From assembly GCF_020176715.1 (NCBI RefSeq), contig NZ_JAIVMF010000008.1:124001-188000 (forward strand): 64,000 nucleotides of DNA, written 5' to 3'. Shown piece by piece: positions 1-9,078 of this stretch (within the stretch, counting starts at the first letter, position 1; every line of letters begins with the position of its first letter). The notes beneath the pieces were generated by a model. That model saw only the letters and a program-made list of their open reading frames with translations. It searched no databases and was not told the origin of the DNA. Source of the DNA: Stappia stellulata (lineage in GTDB: Bacteria; Pseudomonadota; Alphaproteobacteria; Rhizobiales; Stappiaceae). The position numbers and the translations under genes are program-made.

Positions 1-855
1 CAGGGCGCGGTTGCCCGGCTCGCCAACCGGCTGCAGCGCAAGCTGCTCGCCCAGCAGAACCGGTCGTGGAGCTTCGATCTGGAGGAGGGGCTGCTCGACA
101 CCGCGCGGCTGATGCGCGTCGTCATCGATCCGATGCAGCCGCTCGCGTTCAAGCAGGAAAGCGACACCAATTTCCGCGACACGGTCGTCACGCTGCTGCT
201 CGACAATTCCGGTTCCATGCGCGGCCGCCCGATCACGGTCGCGGCGACCTGCGCCGATATTCTGGCGCGCACGCTGGAGCGCTGCGGCGTCAAGGTCGAG
301 ATCCTCGGCTTCACGACGCGCGCCTGGAAGGGCGGGCAGTCGCGCGAAGCCTGGCTCGCCGCCGGAAAGCCGGCCCAGCCCGGCCGGCTCAATGACCTGC
401 GCCACATCATCTACAAGTCGGCCGATGCCCCCTGGCGGCGCGCGCGCCGCAATCTCGGCCTGATGATGCGCGAAGGCCTCTTGAAGGAAAACATCGACGG
501 CGAGGCGCTCGACTGGGCGCACAAGCGCCTGCTCGGGCGTCCCGAACAGCGCAAGATCCTGATGATGATTTCCGATGGCGCGCCGGTCGACGACTGCACG
601 CTGTCGGTCAATCCGGGCAATTATCTGGAGCGCCACCTGCGCCATGTCATCGCGGAGATCGAGAACCGGTCTCCGGTCGAACTGATCGCCATCGGCATTG
701 GCCACGATGTCACCCGCTACTACAGCCGCGCGGTCACCATCGTCGATGCCGAGGAACTTGCCGGCGCGATGACCGACCAGCTCGCCGACCTCTTCGACGA
801 TCAGACGCAAGCGGTGCGCTCGCGTCGCGACCGCCGCCGCCGCAGGGTGCGTTAG
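1..855 (+). CDS. cobT: Cobaltochelatase subunit CobT, C-terminal part (5' truncated by window)
   Basis: This is the C-terminal 284 residues of CobT, which with the AAA+ subunit CobS and the large subunit CobN inserts cobalt into hydrogenobyrinate a,c-diamide in the aerobic cobalamin pathway. The reading frame is open from the first base. A von Willebrand A domain fills most of the fragment. Its MIDAS motif DNSGSM starts at fragment residue 68, and SDGAPVDD follows near residue 190. The protein ends in a basic Arg-rich tail. The next gene starts 3 bp downstream, suggesting co-transcription. The family call is secure; the missing N-terminus lies outside the window. Confidence 0.93.
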   Translation, partial: QGAVARLANRLQRKLLAQQNRSWSFDLEEGLLDTARLMRVVIDPMQPLAFKQESDTNFRDTVVTLLLDNSGSMRGRPITVAATCADILARTLERCGVKVEILGFTTRAWKGGQSREAWLAAGKPAQPGRLNDLRHIIYKSADAPWRRARRNLGLMMREGLLKENIDGEALDWAHKRLLGRPEQRKILMMISDGAPVDDCTLSVNPGNYLERHLRHVIAEIENRSPVELIAIGIGHDVTRYYSRAVTIVDAEELAGAMTDQLADLFDDQTQAVRSRRDRRRRRVR

Positions 856-858
856 GCG

Positions 859-1902
859 ATGGCGCCGGCGGGACGCTGCCTGCTGCGGTGCCTTGCTCCG
901 CTGTTCTTTCTGCTCGCCTCCGGCCTGGCGCTGCCTGATGCGGATGCGGCTTCCGCCCGCCCGCAGGCCGGCGTCACGCCGGTCACGGTTCAAAGCAAGC
1001 GGATCGAGCGGTTCCGCATCGGTGCTGGCGATGAAACCGCCGGGGACCGGCTGACCTTTCTCGGCGGACTGGAGCTCCTGTCGGGCAATCGCGACATGGG
1101 TGGGCTGTCCGGTCTTGTCGTGACGGGCGACGGCGGGGATCTTCTCGCGGTGGCCGACAACGGCCTGTGGTTCCAGGCGCGCATCGTCAGCGATCCGTCG
1201 GGGCGTCCGATTGCGGTCGAGGAGGCGCGGGTCGCGCCGATGCGCGGGCCGGACGGCCGCCCGCTCGCCGATACGGGGCGCGGCGACAGCGAGGGGCTGA
1301 CCCTGCGCCGGACCGCGGACGGCGCGGAGCTGCTCGTTTCGACGGAACGCACCCCGCATATCTATGCCTATCCCTTTCCCCCAGACCTTGGTACCTCCGG
1401 GCGCGATATTCCCTTGCCTGCCGGTATCCGCAAGCTGCGGCACAACAAGGGGATGGAAGCGATCGCGGCGGCGAATTCGGGACCGCTCGCCGGAACCCTC
1501 GTGGTTGTCGGCGAACGCGGGGCGACCTTTGCCGACGATCTTCCGGGCTTTCTGATTGGCGGTCCGACGCCGGGCGAGTTCACCGTCGCGCGTCAGGACG
1601 CCTATGACGCGACCGACGCCGCCTTTCTTCCCGATGGCAACCTGCTGCTGCTGGAACGCCGCTTCACGCTGCGCCACGGTCTCGGCATGCGGCTGCGGCT
1701 GTTTTCCGCGGACGAGCTCCGGCCCGGCCGGCGCGCGGTCGGAGAGGTGCTGCTTGAGGCCGGATACACGGACCAGATCGACAATATGGAAGGTCTGGCG
1801 GTGCATGAGGCGGTCGACGGCGCGACGATCCTGACCGTGATATCGGACGACAACCGCTCCATCCTTCAGCGCACATTGCTGCTGCGGTTTCGTCTCGACT
1901 GA
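859..1902 (+). CDS. Exported esterase-like/phytase-like family protein
   Basis: A 347-residue protein with a Sec signal peptide: basic start, hydrophobic stretch at about residues 10-25, then Ala-rich ADAASA. The rest resembles the esterase-like activity of phytase family (PF13449-type beta-propeller): GGLSGLVV near residue 80, DSEGLT, a HNKGMEAIA segment in the middle and DNMEGLAV near the end. It probably acts in the periplasm, but the substrate cannot be read from sequence. It starts 3 bp after cobT, so it is likely translated from the same mRNA; a role in B12 synthesis does not follow from that. The family call is moderately sure and the activity unproven. Confidence 0.72.
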   Translation: MAPAGRCLLRCLAPLFFLLASGLALPDADAASARPQAGVTPVTVQSKRIERFRIGAGDETAGDRLTFLGGLELLSGNRDMGGLSGLVVTGDGGDLLAVADNGLWFQARIVSDPSGRPIAVEEARVAPMRGPDGRPLADTGRGDSEGLTLRRTADGAELLVSTERTPHIYAYPFPPDLGTSGRDIPLPAGIRKLRHNKGMEAIAAANSGPLAGTLVVVGERGATFADDLPGFLIGGPTPGEFTVARQDAYDATDAAFLPDGNLLLLERRFTLRHGLGMRLRLFSADELRPGRRAVGEVLLEAGYTDQIDNMEGLAVHEAVDGATILTVISDDNRSILQRTLLLRFRLD

Positions 1903-2261
1903 GGCGCCGCGGCCTCCGGGATTTGCGCGTCAGCTTGACATTTCGGGGCGGGAACGTCATGTAAAAGCCACTTCGCGCAACCGCTCAATGCCGGGATCCG
2001 ATGTTCGACCGCTGCTCAATGTCCGCCTCGCTCCGCTCCGCGACACCTGTCGCGGCCGCGATGTTGCGCGCGGATGCCGCTCGAACGCTCACGGTTCGCA
2101 TGCCGCGCGACACGCGCACGACGACATCCCGCAAAACGACCGTCTAACGGCCCTCGTGACCCGCGCTTCCCGGGGTCTCCGGGGGACGTGAGACCGAGAG
2201 GATGCGCGCATGTCGCGCGCATTCCCGGACCGGGGAGCCGCAACAAAGGAACATGAAGAAA
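1903..2261 (+). other. 359-bp gene-free leader region upstream of asd
   Basis: No convincing gene lies here; a 67-codon open frame at 1988-2191 is Arg-rich with no recognisable product. The region holds a consensus-like -35 (TTGACA, 1935-1940) about 320 bp before the asd start. It also has GC-rich self-complementary stretches, notably 2160-2240 where runs of C and G could pair. It ends in AAAGGA at 2245-2250. The length and potential for structure would fit a long 5' untranslated leader, but I recognise no known riboswitch class. Confidence 0.5.
1935..1963 (+). promoter_or_regulatory. Candidate sigma70 promoter for asd
   Basis: TTGACA at 1935-1940 matches the -35 consensus perfectly. At 17-bp spacing the -10 would be CATGTA (1958-1963), a weak match. 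It is the only strong -35-like element between the upstream gene and asd. If used, it gives a leader of roughly 290 nt. Confidence 0.4.
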
Positions 2262-3296
2262 ATGTCTTACAAGATCGCCGTCGTAGGAGCCACCGGCAAC
2301 GTGGGCCGTGAAATGCTCGACATTCTCGAGGAGCGCGGCTTTCCCGCCAGCGAAGTCGTCGCGGTCGCGTCGCGTCGCTCGCAGGGTGTCGATGTGTCCT
2401 TCGGCGACAAGACCCTGAAGTGCCAGGCGATCGATCATTTCGATTTCTCCGACGTCGACATCTGCCTGATGTCCGCCGGCGGCACCGTGTCCAAGGAATG
2501 GTCGCCGAAGATCGCGGCGCAGGGCTGCGTCGTCATCGATAACTCCTCGGCCTGGCGCTACGATTCCGACGTTCCGCTGATCGTGCCGGAAGTGAATGCC
2601 GACGCGGTCGAGGGCTTTCGCAAGAAGAACATCATTGCCAACCCGAACTGTTCGACGGCACAGCTGGTCGTGGCGCTGAAGCCGCTGCATGACGCCGCCA
2701 GGATCAAGCGCATCGTCGTCTCGACCTATCAGTCGGTCTCCGGCGGCGGCAAGGACGCGATGGACGAGCTGTTCAACCAGACCCGCGCCGTCTTCGTGAA
2801 CGACCCGATCACGCCGGAAAAATTCACCAAGCGGATCGCCTTCAACGTCATTCCGCATATCGATGTCTTCATGGAAGACGGCTACACCAAGGAAGAATGG
2901 AAGGTGCTGGCCGAGACCAAGAAGATGATCGATCCGTCGATCAAGGTCACCTGCACGGCGGTGCGCGTTCCGGTGTTCATCGGCCACGCGGAATCCGTCA
3001 ACATCGAGTTCGAGAAGCCGCTTGGCGCCGACGAGGCGCGCGATATCCTGCGCGAGGCGCCGGGCGTGCTGGTCATCGACAAGACCGAGGACGGCGGCTA
3101 CATGACCCCGTATGAGAGCGCCGGCGAGGATGCGACCTATGTCAGCCGCATCCGCGAGGACGCGACGGTGGAAAACGGCCTGAACCTTTGGGTCGTCGCC
3201 GACAACCTGCGCAAGGGCGCCGCGCTGAACACCGTCCAGATCGCCGAGCTCTTGGTCAATCGCGGCCTGATCCAGCCCAAGAAGGCGGCTGCCTGA
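2262..3296 (+). CDS. asd: Aspartate-semialdehyde dehydrogenase
   Basis: Reduces aspartyl phosphate to aspartate semialdehyde with NADPH, the branch point to lysine/diaminopimelate, threonine and methionine. The 344-residue length is typical for the family. The NADP-binding GATGNVG lies at residues 9-15, and the catalytic cysteine is C130 in NPNCSTAQ. I chose the ATG at 2262 (MSYKIAV) because AGGA (2247-2250) sits 11 nt upstream; the in-frame ATG at 2253 is only 2 nt from it. The long leader and an intrinsic terminator at 3339-3368 suggest a single-gene transcript. dapF and metX in this window consume its product downstream. Confidence 0.96.
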   Translation: MSYKIAVVGATGNVGREMLDILEERGFPASEVVAVASRRSQGVDVSFGDKTLKCQAIDHFDFSDVDICLMSAGGTVSKEWSPKIAAQGCVVIDNSSAWRYDSDVPLIVPEVNADAVEGFRKKNIIANPNCSTAQLVVALKPLHDAARIKRIVVSTYQSVSGGGKDAMDELFNQTRAVFVNDPITPEKFTKRIAFNVIPHIDVFMEDGYTKEEWKVLAETKKMIDPSIKVTCTAVRVPVFIGHAESVNIEFEKPLGADEARDILREAPGVLVIDKTEDGGYMTPYESAGEDATYVSRIREDATVENGLNLWVVADNLRKGAALNTVQIAELLVNRGLIQPKKAAA

Positions 3297-3338
3297 TCGG
3301 TCTCATCGCTGCGGGTCGTCCCGCGGGCATCAAGGATC

Positions 3339-3368
3339 AACGGCCGGGCCCTGTGCCCGGCCGTTTTC
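3339..3368 (+). terminator. Intrinsic terminator after asd
   Basis: An 11-bp perfect inverted repeat (AACGGCCGGGC, 3339-3349, paired with 3355-3365) with a 5-nt loop, running into a short T stretch. It lies just after asd and before the convergent cytochrome gene. Confidence 0.85.
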
Positions 3369-3380
3369 GTTTGTGACGCG

Positions 3381-3734
3381 TCAGGGCGCAAGCTGCGCGA
3401 TATAGGCGCCGAGGTTGTCGATCTCGCCGCGCGTCAGCGCCATGTCCGGCATCTTGGGATGCGGGTCGGCGAGGAATTCGCCGAGCGTCTTTTCGTCGAA
3501 ATCCGGCCGGCCGGCGATTTCGGCGAAGGTCGGCACCGCCGCGCTCCCGCTTTGCTGGGTCTCGTCCACGATATGGCAGGCGGCGCACCAGGTGCGGGCG
3601 ATCTCCAGCCCGGCCGCCGCGTCGCCGGCCCGGACCGGCGACGCCGGGAGCGCTGCCGACAGCGCCATCAGGGCACTCCCCATGATCGCACGGCGCCGGA
3701 GGGTGGCTCGCTGTGAACGTCGCTGCAGTGTCAT
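3381..3734 (-). CDS. Small exported class I cytochrome c
   Basis: A 117-residue periplasmic or membrane-anchored monohaem cytochrome. An N-terminal export signal is followed by the haem site CAACH in the middle, with a candidate axial Met in MPDM near the C-terminus. The ATG at 3734 gives an n-region rich in Arg (RRSQ, LRRR). A second ATG at 3683 starts just before the hydrophobic core, so the true start is uncertain. It diverges from the gamma-glutamyltransferase gene and converges on asd. It is an electron carrier by family; its partner is not evident. Confidence 0.85.
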   Translation of the reverse strand: MTLQRRSQRATLRRRAIMGSALMALSAALPASPVRAGDAAAGLEIARTWCAACHIVDETQQSGSAAVPTFAEIAGRPDFDEKTLGEFLADPHPKMPDMALTRGEIDNLGAYIAQLAP

Positions 3735-3837
3735 GACGGGCCTTTCTGTTCGGGTGACGAGAAACAAGGGTAGCGGCAGGCGGCGATCGGGAACAGACTG
3801 TGACGTGCAATTTCGGTTTGTTGAAGGATGTTTCGAG

Positions 3838-5598
3838 ATGACCTTTCGGATGGTGAAGACATTGGCGGTCCTCGGTCTGGCCATTGCCGGCCAGATCGCA
3901 GGCGCCGGAACAGGATGGACGCAGACGGCCGAACCGGCGGCGACGCCCATCCTCTCGGGCGACGACCGGTTTCATCCGGTGATCGCGCGCTCGGGCATGG
4001 TGTCCAGCCAGGAGGCGATCGCCACGGGTGTCGGGCGCGACATCCTCGCGGCCGGCGGCAATGCGGTCGATGCGGCGGTCGCCACGGGCTTTGCGCTTGC
4101 CGTCACCCTGCCGCGCGCCGGCAACCTCGGCGGCGGCGGCTTCATGATGGTTCACATGGCCGAAAGCGGCGAGACCTTGGCGCTCGACTACCGCGAGACC
4201 GCGCCGGCCGGCGCCTTCCAGGACATGTTCCTCGACGCCGACGGCAATGCCGACAGCAAGAAGTCGCGCTTTTCCGGCCTTGCCGTCGGCGTGCCCGGCA
4301 CGGTCGCGGGCCTTGCGGCGGCGCATGAGCGCTTCGGCAGCGGGACCTTTTCCTTCGCGCAGCTGGTGGCACCGGCAATCGCGCTTGCCCGCAACGGCTT
4401 TCCGGTTTCCGACGACCTCTCGCAGTCGTTGAAGCGCTCGTTCCCGCGCCTGTCCAAGGACCCGGATGCAAGGGCGGTCTTCTACAAGGCCGATGGCGGG
4501 TTTTTTGAGCCGGGCGACCTCCTGCGCCAGCCCGCGCTTGCCGTCTCGCTGGAAGCGATCGCCGAGACCGGTCCTTCCGGCTTTTACGAGGGGGCGGTCG
4601 CCGAGGCGATTGCCGCGCGGGTCCAGGAGGCCGGGGGGTCGATGACGGTTGCGGACCTGAAGGCCTATCGGTCAATCTGGCGGGAGCCCGTCACCGGCAC
4701 CTATCGCGGATATGAGATCGCCTCGATGCCGCCGCCCTCCTCCGGCGGGGTGCATATCGTGGAAATCCTCAACATGCTGGAGCCGCATGCGGTGTCGGAC
4801 TCGGGCGCGGGCTCGGCGGCGACACTGCATGTCATGGCGGAAGCGATGAAGCGCGCCTATGCCGACCGTTCGAAATTTCTCGGCGATCCGGATTTCGTCG
4901 ACGTACCGGTCAAGGGGCTGACATCGAAGGCCTATGCCCTGGAGCGCATGGCCGATTTCGACCCCGAGCGTGCGGCGCTTGCATCGGAGATCGCGCCCGG
5001 TGGTCCCCAGTCCTACGAGAGCAACGAGACGACGCATTTTTCCGTGGTCGATGCCGCCGGCAATGCCGTGTCCAACACCTATACGCTGAACTTTTCCTAT
5101 GGCGTCGGCATGATGGCGACAGGGACGGGCATCCTGCTTAACAACGAGCTCGACGATTTCTCGGCAAAACCCGGCGTGCCGAACGCCTACGGGCTGATCG
5201 GCGGAGAGGCCAATGCGGTTGCTCCGCGCAAGCGGCCGTTGTCGTCGATGAGCCCGACGCTGGTGTTTCGCGACGGAAAGTTCGTGCTGGCCACGGGGTC
5301 GCCGGGGGGCAGCCGGATCATCACCACGGTCCTGCAGATCATCCTCAATGTGGTCGATCACGGGATGAATATCGCTGAGGCGAGTGCTGCGCCGCGCATG
5401 CATCACCAGTGGCTCCCCGATGAGTTGCGGGTCGAGGAGGGGTTTTCGCCCGATACGCTGAAGCTTCTGGCGGAAAAGGGCCACAGCATCGCGCTGAAGC
5501 CTGTGATGGGGTCGACGCAGTCGATCATGGCGGTCGAGGGCGGGCTTGCCGGCGCGGCTGATCCCCGGCGCCAGGGCGCGCTTGCCGCCGGTCACTGA
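3838..5598 (+). CDS. ggt: Gamma-glutamyltransferase (gamma-glutamyl transpeptidase)
   Basis: A periplasmic Ntn-hydrolase that cleaves the gamma-glutamyl bond of glutathione and transfers or hydrolyses the glutamyl group. The 586-residue precursor has a signal peptide at about residues 5-30. The proenzyme self-cleaves before the nucleophile Thr398 in ETTHFSVVD. RNLGGGGF-type and PLSSMSPT substrate-loop motifs are present (GNLGGGGF near residue 97). The start is set by GAAGGA at 3823-3828, 9 nt upstream; the frame is open further 5' but antisense to the cytochrome gene there. With chaC and gloB elsewhere in the window it belongs to glutathione turnover. Confidence 0.95.
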   Translation: MTFRMVKTLAVLGLAIAGQIAGAGTGWTQTAEPAATPILSGDDRFHPVIARSGMVSSQEAIATGVGRDILAAGGNAVDAAVATGFALAVTLPRAGNLGGGGFMMVHMAESGETLALDYRETAPAGAFQDMFLDADGNADSKKSRFSGLAVGVPGTVAGLAAAHERFGSGTFSFAQLVAPAIALARNGFPVSDDLSQSLKRSFPRLSKDPDARAVFYKADGGFFEPGDLLRQPALAVSLEAIAETGPSGFYEGAVAEAIAARVQEAGGSMTVADLKAYRSIWREPVTGTYRGYEIASMPPPSSGGVHIVEILNMLEPHAVSDSGAGSAATLHVMAEAMKRAYADRSKFLGDPDFVDVPVKGLTSKAYALERMADFDPERAALASEIAPGGPQSYESNETTHFSVVDAAGNAVSNTYTLNFSYGVGMMATGTGILLNNELDDFSAKPGVPNAYGLIGGEANAVAPRKRPLSSMSPTLVFRDGKFVLATGSPGGSRIITTVLQIILNVVDHGMNIAEASAAPRMHHQWLPDELRVEEGFSPDTLKLLAEKGHSIALKPVMGSTQSIMAVEGGLAGAADPRRQGALAAGH

Positions 5599-5608
5599 TC
5601 GTCCGGGG

Positions 5609-6793
5609 TCACGACGTCAGGCGGGCTCCGGCGCGGGCCGGTGTCCGCCGCAACAAGGTCACGACGAGCAACGCCACATAGGCGGCGCCGAGAAGAAGCG
5701 GCAGGCCATGCGGCCCGGCGATGTCGATCGCCATGCCCGAGGCCATCGGGCCGGCGAAGCCGCCGACGCCCCACATTACCGCGAAACCGGCGTTGCCCGA
5801 GATCAGCATCGCGCCGGTGAAGCGGCGGCCGAGTTCCATCAGCGCGATGGTATAAATGCCGTAGGCGGCCGATCCCCAGACGAAGAGCATCGCCCACAGC
5901 GCGACAGGCTGCGTGATCAGGAGCGGCAGCAGGGCCGCGCCGGCGATGGTGAGCAGGCAGAGAAGCGCCATCATGCGCCCGGTGCCCCAGCGGTCTGCCA
6001 GCGTGCCGATGGGCACCTGAAACAGGATGTTGCCGACGATCAGCACGGCCAGAGCCGTTGCAATCGCCGGCTCGTCCAACCCGTTGCTGAGGCCGTAGAC
6101 GGGAAACATCGTCAGGATCGCCTGATCGAAGGCGGCCGCGATGCCGGTCACGGCGAGCAGGAAGGGGATCAGCGGCGCCACCTGGCGGATCGAGCCGCTG
6201 TCGCCTGAGGCAAAGCGCGGCAGGCGCTCGCGGATCGACCAGATCAGGCCGGCGCAGACGAAGGCCACGCCGATGCACAGCAGGAAGGGCGTGAGGGTCT
6301 GCGTACCCGTTATCGCGAGGATCGCGGGGCCGAGCGCGAAACCGCCGGCAAGCGAGGTGGCATAGAAGCCGAGCAGCCGTCCGCGAATGCGGTCCGGCGC
6401 CATCTGGTTCACCCAGGTCTCGCTCGAGATATAAAGGCCGTTGATCGCCACGCCGAGCAGGAAGCGGGCCGGAAACCAGACCGAGAGCGACTGCCAGGTC
6501 GCGATCACCGCGAAGAGCACCGCAAGCGCAAGCGCGCAGGCAAGGGCGAGACGCGCCGCGCCGAAGCGAATGGCAAGGCCCGGGATCAGCGGGGCGGAGA
6601 CGATCAGGCCGACGGCCATTGTCGCTGCGTTGGCGCCGATCAGCCAGGCCGGCGTGCCCTGGCGTTCCAGGATGAACGACAGCAAGGGGTAGGTGAGCCC
6701 CTGCGCCAGACCGAAGACCGCCACCATGAGAAAGACGACGGCAAGCGCGCCACGGTCGAGATTTTCCGAGATGCCCGATTCAATCCGCGCCAT
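5609..6793 (-). CDS. MFS transporter (YcaD/CsbX-like)
   Basis: A 394-residue inner-membrane protein with about 12 hydrophobic segments and the MFS layout. RFGAARLAL follows TM2-3 in place of the canonical loop motif, and ADRWGTGRM lies in the second half. The segment SETWVNQMAPDRIRGR in the TM4-5 region resembles the YcaD-type subfamily. The substrate cannot be inferred. The start codon at 6793 lies 14 bp inside the end of the upstream GNAT gene, so the two are translationally coupled. An earlier start at 6817 would enlarge this overlap. Confidence 0.82.
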   Translation of the reverse strand: MARIESGISENLDRGALAVVFLMVAVFGLAQGLTYPLLSFILERQGTPAWLIGANAATMAVGLIVSAPLIPGLAIRFGAARLALACALALAVLFAVIATWQSLSVWFPARFLLGVAINGLYISSETWVNQMAPDRIRGRLLGFYATSLAGGFALGPAILAITGTQTLTPFLLCIGVAFVCAGLIWSIRERLPRFASGDSGSIRQVAPLIPFLLAVTGIAAAFDQAILTMFPVYGLSNGLDEPAIATALAVLIVGNILFQVPIGTLADRWGTGRMMALLCLLTIAGAALLPLLITQPVALWAMLFVWGSAAYGIYTIALMELGRRFTGAMLISGNAGFAVMWGVGGFAGPMASGMAIDIAGPHGLPLLLGAAYVALLVVTLLRRTPARAGARLTS

Positions 6794-7421
6794 TCTGCCC
6801 CTCGTGCCGGATCTCACTGGCCGCGACGGGGCCGGGGTCGCACGGGGCCAGTCGCTTCACCATTGCGGTTGCGGTGGAAAATCCGAACAGCCGCGAGAAC
6901 GGGCCAAGCTGCGTGACCTTTCCGGCCACGAAGCCGTTTCGCTCATAGAGCGCGCGCGCCCGGGGGTTGGTGTCGATCACGTCGAGCCGCACCGCGTGCC
7001 GTCCGCTGGTCCGGGCGATCCGGCAGATCTCCGCCAGCAGCGCCGTTCCGGCGCCCCGGCCACGTGCCGCGCCTGTGACGGCGATGCCATCCATCGCCAG
7101 CGTCCTGTCATCCTCCGGCTTCTCCAGAAGGGAGAGACCCGCCACGCGCACTGCGGCGCCGAAGAAGCCGTAGGACCTGCGAAAGTCGGACCATCCGGGC
7201 TCGAACAGACCCGTGCCGTCCATCCTGAAGCCGGCGACGCCGAGCAGTCGTCCCCCGTCCACCGCAACGATCGCCCGGTCGGAGCGCAGATGCGGCGCCA
7301 GAAAGTCGATGGCTTGTTCCGCCGTGCCGAAAAAGGGCCGAAGTTTCTGAAACAGCGCCTGCACATAGATCCCGACCGCGTCGCGCGCGTGGCGGGCCGG
7401 CACGAAGGGAAGGATGTCCAT
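6780..7421 (-). CDS. GNAT family N-acetyltransferase
   Basis: A 213-residue protein with one GNAT fold. The acetyl-CoA loop appears as ARGRGAGTALL around residues 137-147, followed by the conserved LDVIDTNPRARALYERNGF segment typical of the C-terminal half. Translation likely starts at the ATG at 7421, with AAAGGA about 10 nt upstream; an in-frame ATG at 7475 is possible but has no ribosome site. It overlaps the downstream MFS gene by 14 bp. An acetylated and exported small molecule would fit this pairing, but that is inference. Confidence 0.8.
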   Translation of the reverse strand: MDILPFVPARHARDAVGIYVQALFQKLRPFFGTAEQAIDFLAPHLRSDRAIVAVDGGRLLGVAGFRMDGTGLFEPGWSDFRRSYGFFGAAVRVAGLSLLEKPEDDRTLAMDGIAVTGAARGRGAGTALLAEICRIARTSGRHAVRLDVIDTNPRARALYERNGFVAGKVTQLGPFSRLFGFSTATAMVKRLAPCDPGPVAASEIRHEGQNGAD

Positions 7422-7596
7422 CGGGGCTGCGGTCCTTTCTGTCACGGAGGAAAGCGGGCGGGATTGTTGAACCATACTGAGGTAATCATCCTGCCGCAGG
7501 TTGCAAGCGAAATCCTTGCACGCGAGTGGCGGTCGCCTCGCCACGGGCGCGGGAATCAGTCTATGAGAGGTCAGACGTGTGCTCGCGGGAGCTTTC

Positions 7597-8091
7597 ATGC
7601 CGACAGACATCATCGCGCCTTTTCTGGAATGGCTGAGCGCCCTGCCGGCGGCACGGATGCTGGCCGCCTCGCCCTTCGCGCAAGGCGCGGCGGTGACGCT
7701 GCATCTGTTCGGCGCGATGCTGCTGGTCGGCGCGCTCGTGCCGATGAACCTCCGGCTGCTCGGTTTCTGGAAGGCGGCGGCCCTCGGCGACGTCCGGCGG
7801 GTGTTGTCGCCGGTTGCCTTTGCGGGCCTCATCATCGCCGTGCTCAGCGGGCTTGCGCTTTTGTCGCAGCGGCCCTTCGCCATAGTCGCCGTCCCGGCGT
7901 TTCAGGCCAAGATGGCGCTGATCGCGCTTGCCGGCGTGAATGCGCTCGCCCTGCGTCTCGTGCCGGCCTGGCGCCTGCTCGACCAGGTCGATTCGCGCGG
8001 AACGATTTCCCGCTTTCGAACCGCCGGTCTCATTTCGCTGGTCTGCTGGTTCGGCGTGCTGGCGCTGGCGCGCTGGCCGGGTCTCTTTTGA
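7597..8091 (+). CDS. Integral membrane protein, DUF6644-like
   Basis: A 164-residue protein with four predicted membrane helices (roughly residues 25-50, 65-90, 95-115 and 140-160). HLFGAMLLVG in helix 1 carries a His that could be a haem or metal ligand, and RLLGFW follows. It resembles the DUF6644 group of small membrane proteins, whose function is unknown to me. I used the ATG at 7597, with GGGAG 5 nt upstream; a GTG at 7579 is in frame. It diverges from the GNAT gene and converges on the next small gene. Confidence 0.65.
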   Translation: MPTDIIAPFLEWLSALPAARMLAASPFAQGAAVTLHLFGAMLLVGALVPMNLRLLGFWKAAALGDVRRVLSPVAFAGLIIAVLSGLALLSQRPFAIVAVPAFQAKMALIALAGVNALALRLVPAWRLLDQVDSRGTISRFRTAGLISLVCWFGVLALARWPGLF

Positions 8092-8098
8092 GCCCGCG

Positions 8099-8515
8099 TT
8101 AGTGGGCGCGGCGATAGATGCCGGTGTTCACCACCGGACCTTCGCCCGGCACTTCCACCGTCTGTTCGATCTCCATGCTGCGGCCGTCTTCGGAAAGCAG
8201 GCGCCGTGCCGTCATCAGCACCTGCTCGCCCCGCTTGGCCTGGGAGGTGAGGGTCCGGTCGTCCTCGAAGAACAGGTATAGCCTGTCGGCCAGGCCGCTT
8301 TCGGTGAGGCGCTGCCCGGCGCCGCCCGGAACCCCGGTGATCTCGCCTTCCAGCGTTTCGCCGTCCGCCGTGATCAGCGTCATGCGAATGCACACCAGGC
8401 CGAATTCCTCCTCGATCGTGCAGCGCCCTGCCTTCGGCAGGTCGCTCTGGTCGAACTCGCTTTCGTCGAGATCCAGGATCCAGGTCCCGAGGAACGGCGC
8501 GATCTGGTCGATCAT
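8099..8515 (-). CDS. Hypothetical protein, small beta-rich (lipocalin-like?)
   Basis: A 138-residue protein with no export signal. It opens with PFLGTWILDLDES, a pattern like the first strand of lipocalin/FABP-like barrels, and continues with alternating polar/hydrophobic strands (CTIEEEFGLVCIRMTLI, LYLFFED). I do not recognise a named family. The ATG at 8515 is supported by AAGGA 11 nt upstream. Coding character is good (strong third-position G/C bias) and no overlapping frame competes. It sits convergent to the DUF6644-like gene and upstream of, but opposite to, the receiver gene. Confidence 0.6.
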   Translation of the reverse strand: MIDQIAPFLGTWILDLDESEFDQSDLPKAGRCTIEEEFGLVCIRMTLITADGETLEGEITGVPGGAGQRLTESGLADRLYLFFEDDRTLTSQAKRGEQVLMTARRLLSEDGRSMEIEQTVEVPGEGPVVNTGIYRRAH

Positions 8516-8687
8516 GGGGAAAATCGTCCTTGTGCCTTTGTCGTCTCGCGCCGTCATAGAGGACCGCGCCGTCCTTGTCATGGCCTGCAAGACGTGTCGT
8601 GCGCCTGCGGGCTGCCACGTATAGACGAACGGCGTTCTGGAACGTCATGCAACCAGCAGGCACTATGGCGCCGGGGAGGAGAGGCCA

Positions 8688-9074
8688 GTGACACCGCGGG
8701 TGCTGATCATCGAGGACGAGACGACGCTCGCCGGCCTTTGGGCCGAGCTGATCGCGGGCGCGGGGTTTCAGGTGGCGCTTGCGCCGGATGCGCGAGCCGC
8801 GCGGGCGCATCTGGCGCGCGAAACGCCCGATCTGATCGTGCTCGACACGGCCCTGCCCGATGCGACCGGCCATGCCCTGTGCCAGGAAATCCGCGCGCGC
8901 GCACAGACCCGCGCGACGCCGCTGGTGATGACCAGCGACTGCGGCCGCGATATCGATGCCGAAAAGGGGCTGGCGCTCGGCGCCGACGCCTATCTCGGCA
9001 AGCCGTTTTGCTGCGGCGACCTGCTGGATGCGATCCAGGGCATGATTGCACCTTTGCGCACGGGAGGGGGCTGA
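8688..9074 (+). CDS. Single-domain response regulator (receiver only)
   Basis: A 128-residue CheY-like receiver with nothing attached. The acidic pair is E9/D10 (IIEDE), the phospho-acceptor is D53 in VLDTALPD, a Thr/Ser pair is at 82-83 and the conserved Lys is K105 in LGKPF. All catalytic positions are present, so it should accept phosphate. The GTG start at 8688 has GGAGGAG (8676-8682) just upstream. The next gene, a membrane PAS/kinase-like/exonuclease fusion, starts 4 bp after the stop, implying one operon and a shared signalling role. Confidence 0.88.
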   Translation: MTPRVLIIEDETTLAGLWAELIAGAGFQVALAPDARAARAHLARETPDLIVLDTALPDATGHALCQEIRARAQTRATPLVMTSDCGRDIDAEKGLALGADAYLGKPFCCGDLLDAIQGMIAPLRTGGG

Positions 9075-9078
9075 GCCG

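Noticed and set aside
1988-2191. A 67-codon frame in the asd leader as a leader peptide
   Set aside because: No ribosome site, Arg-rich composition and no run of regulatory codons such as Lys or Thr.
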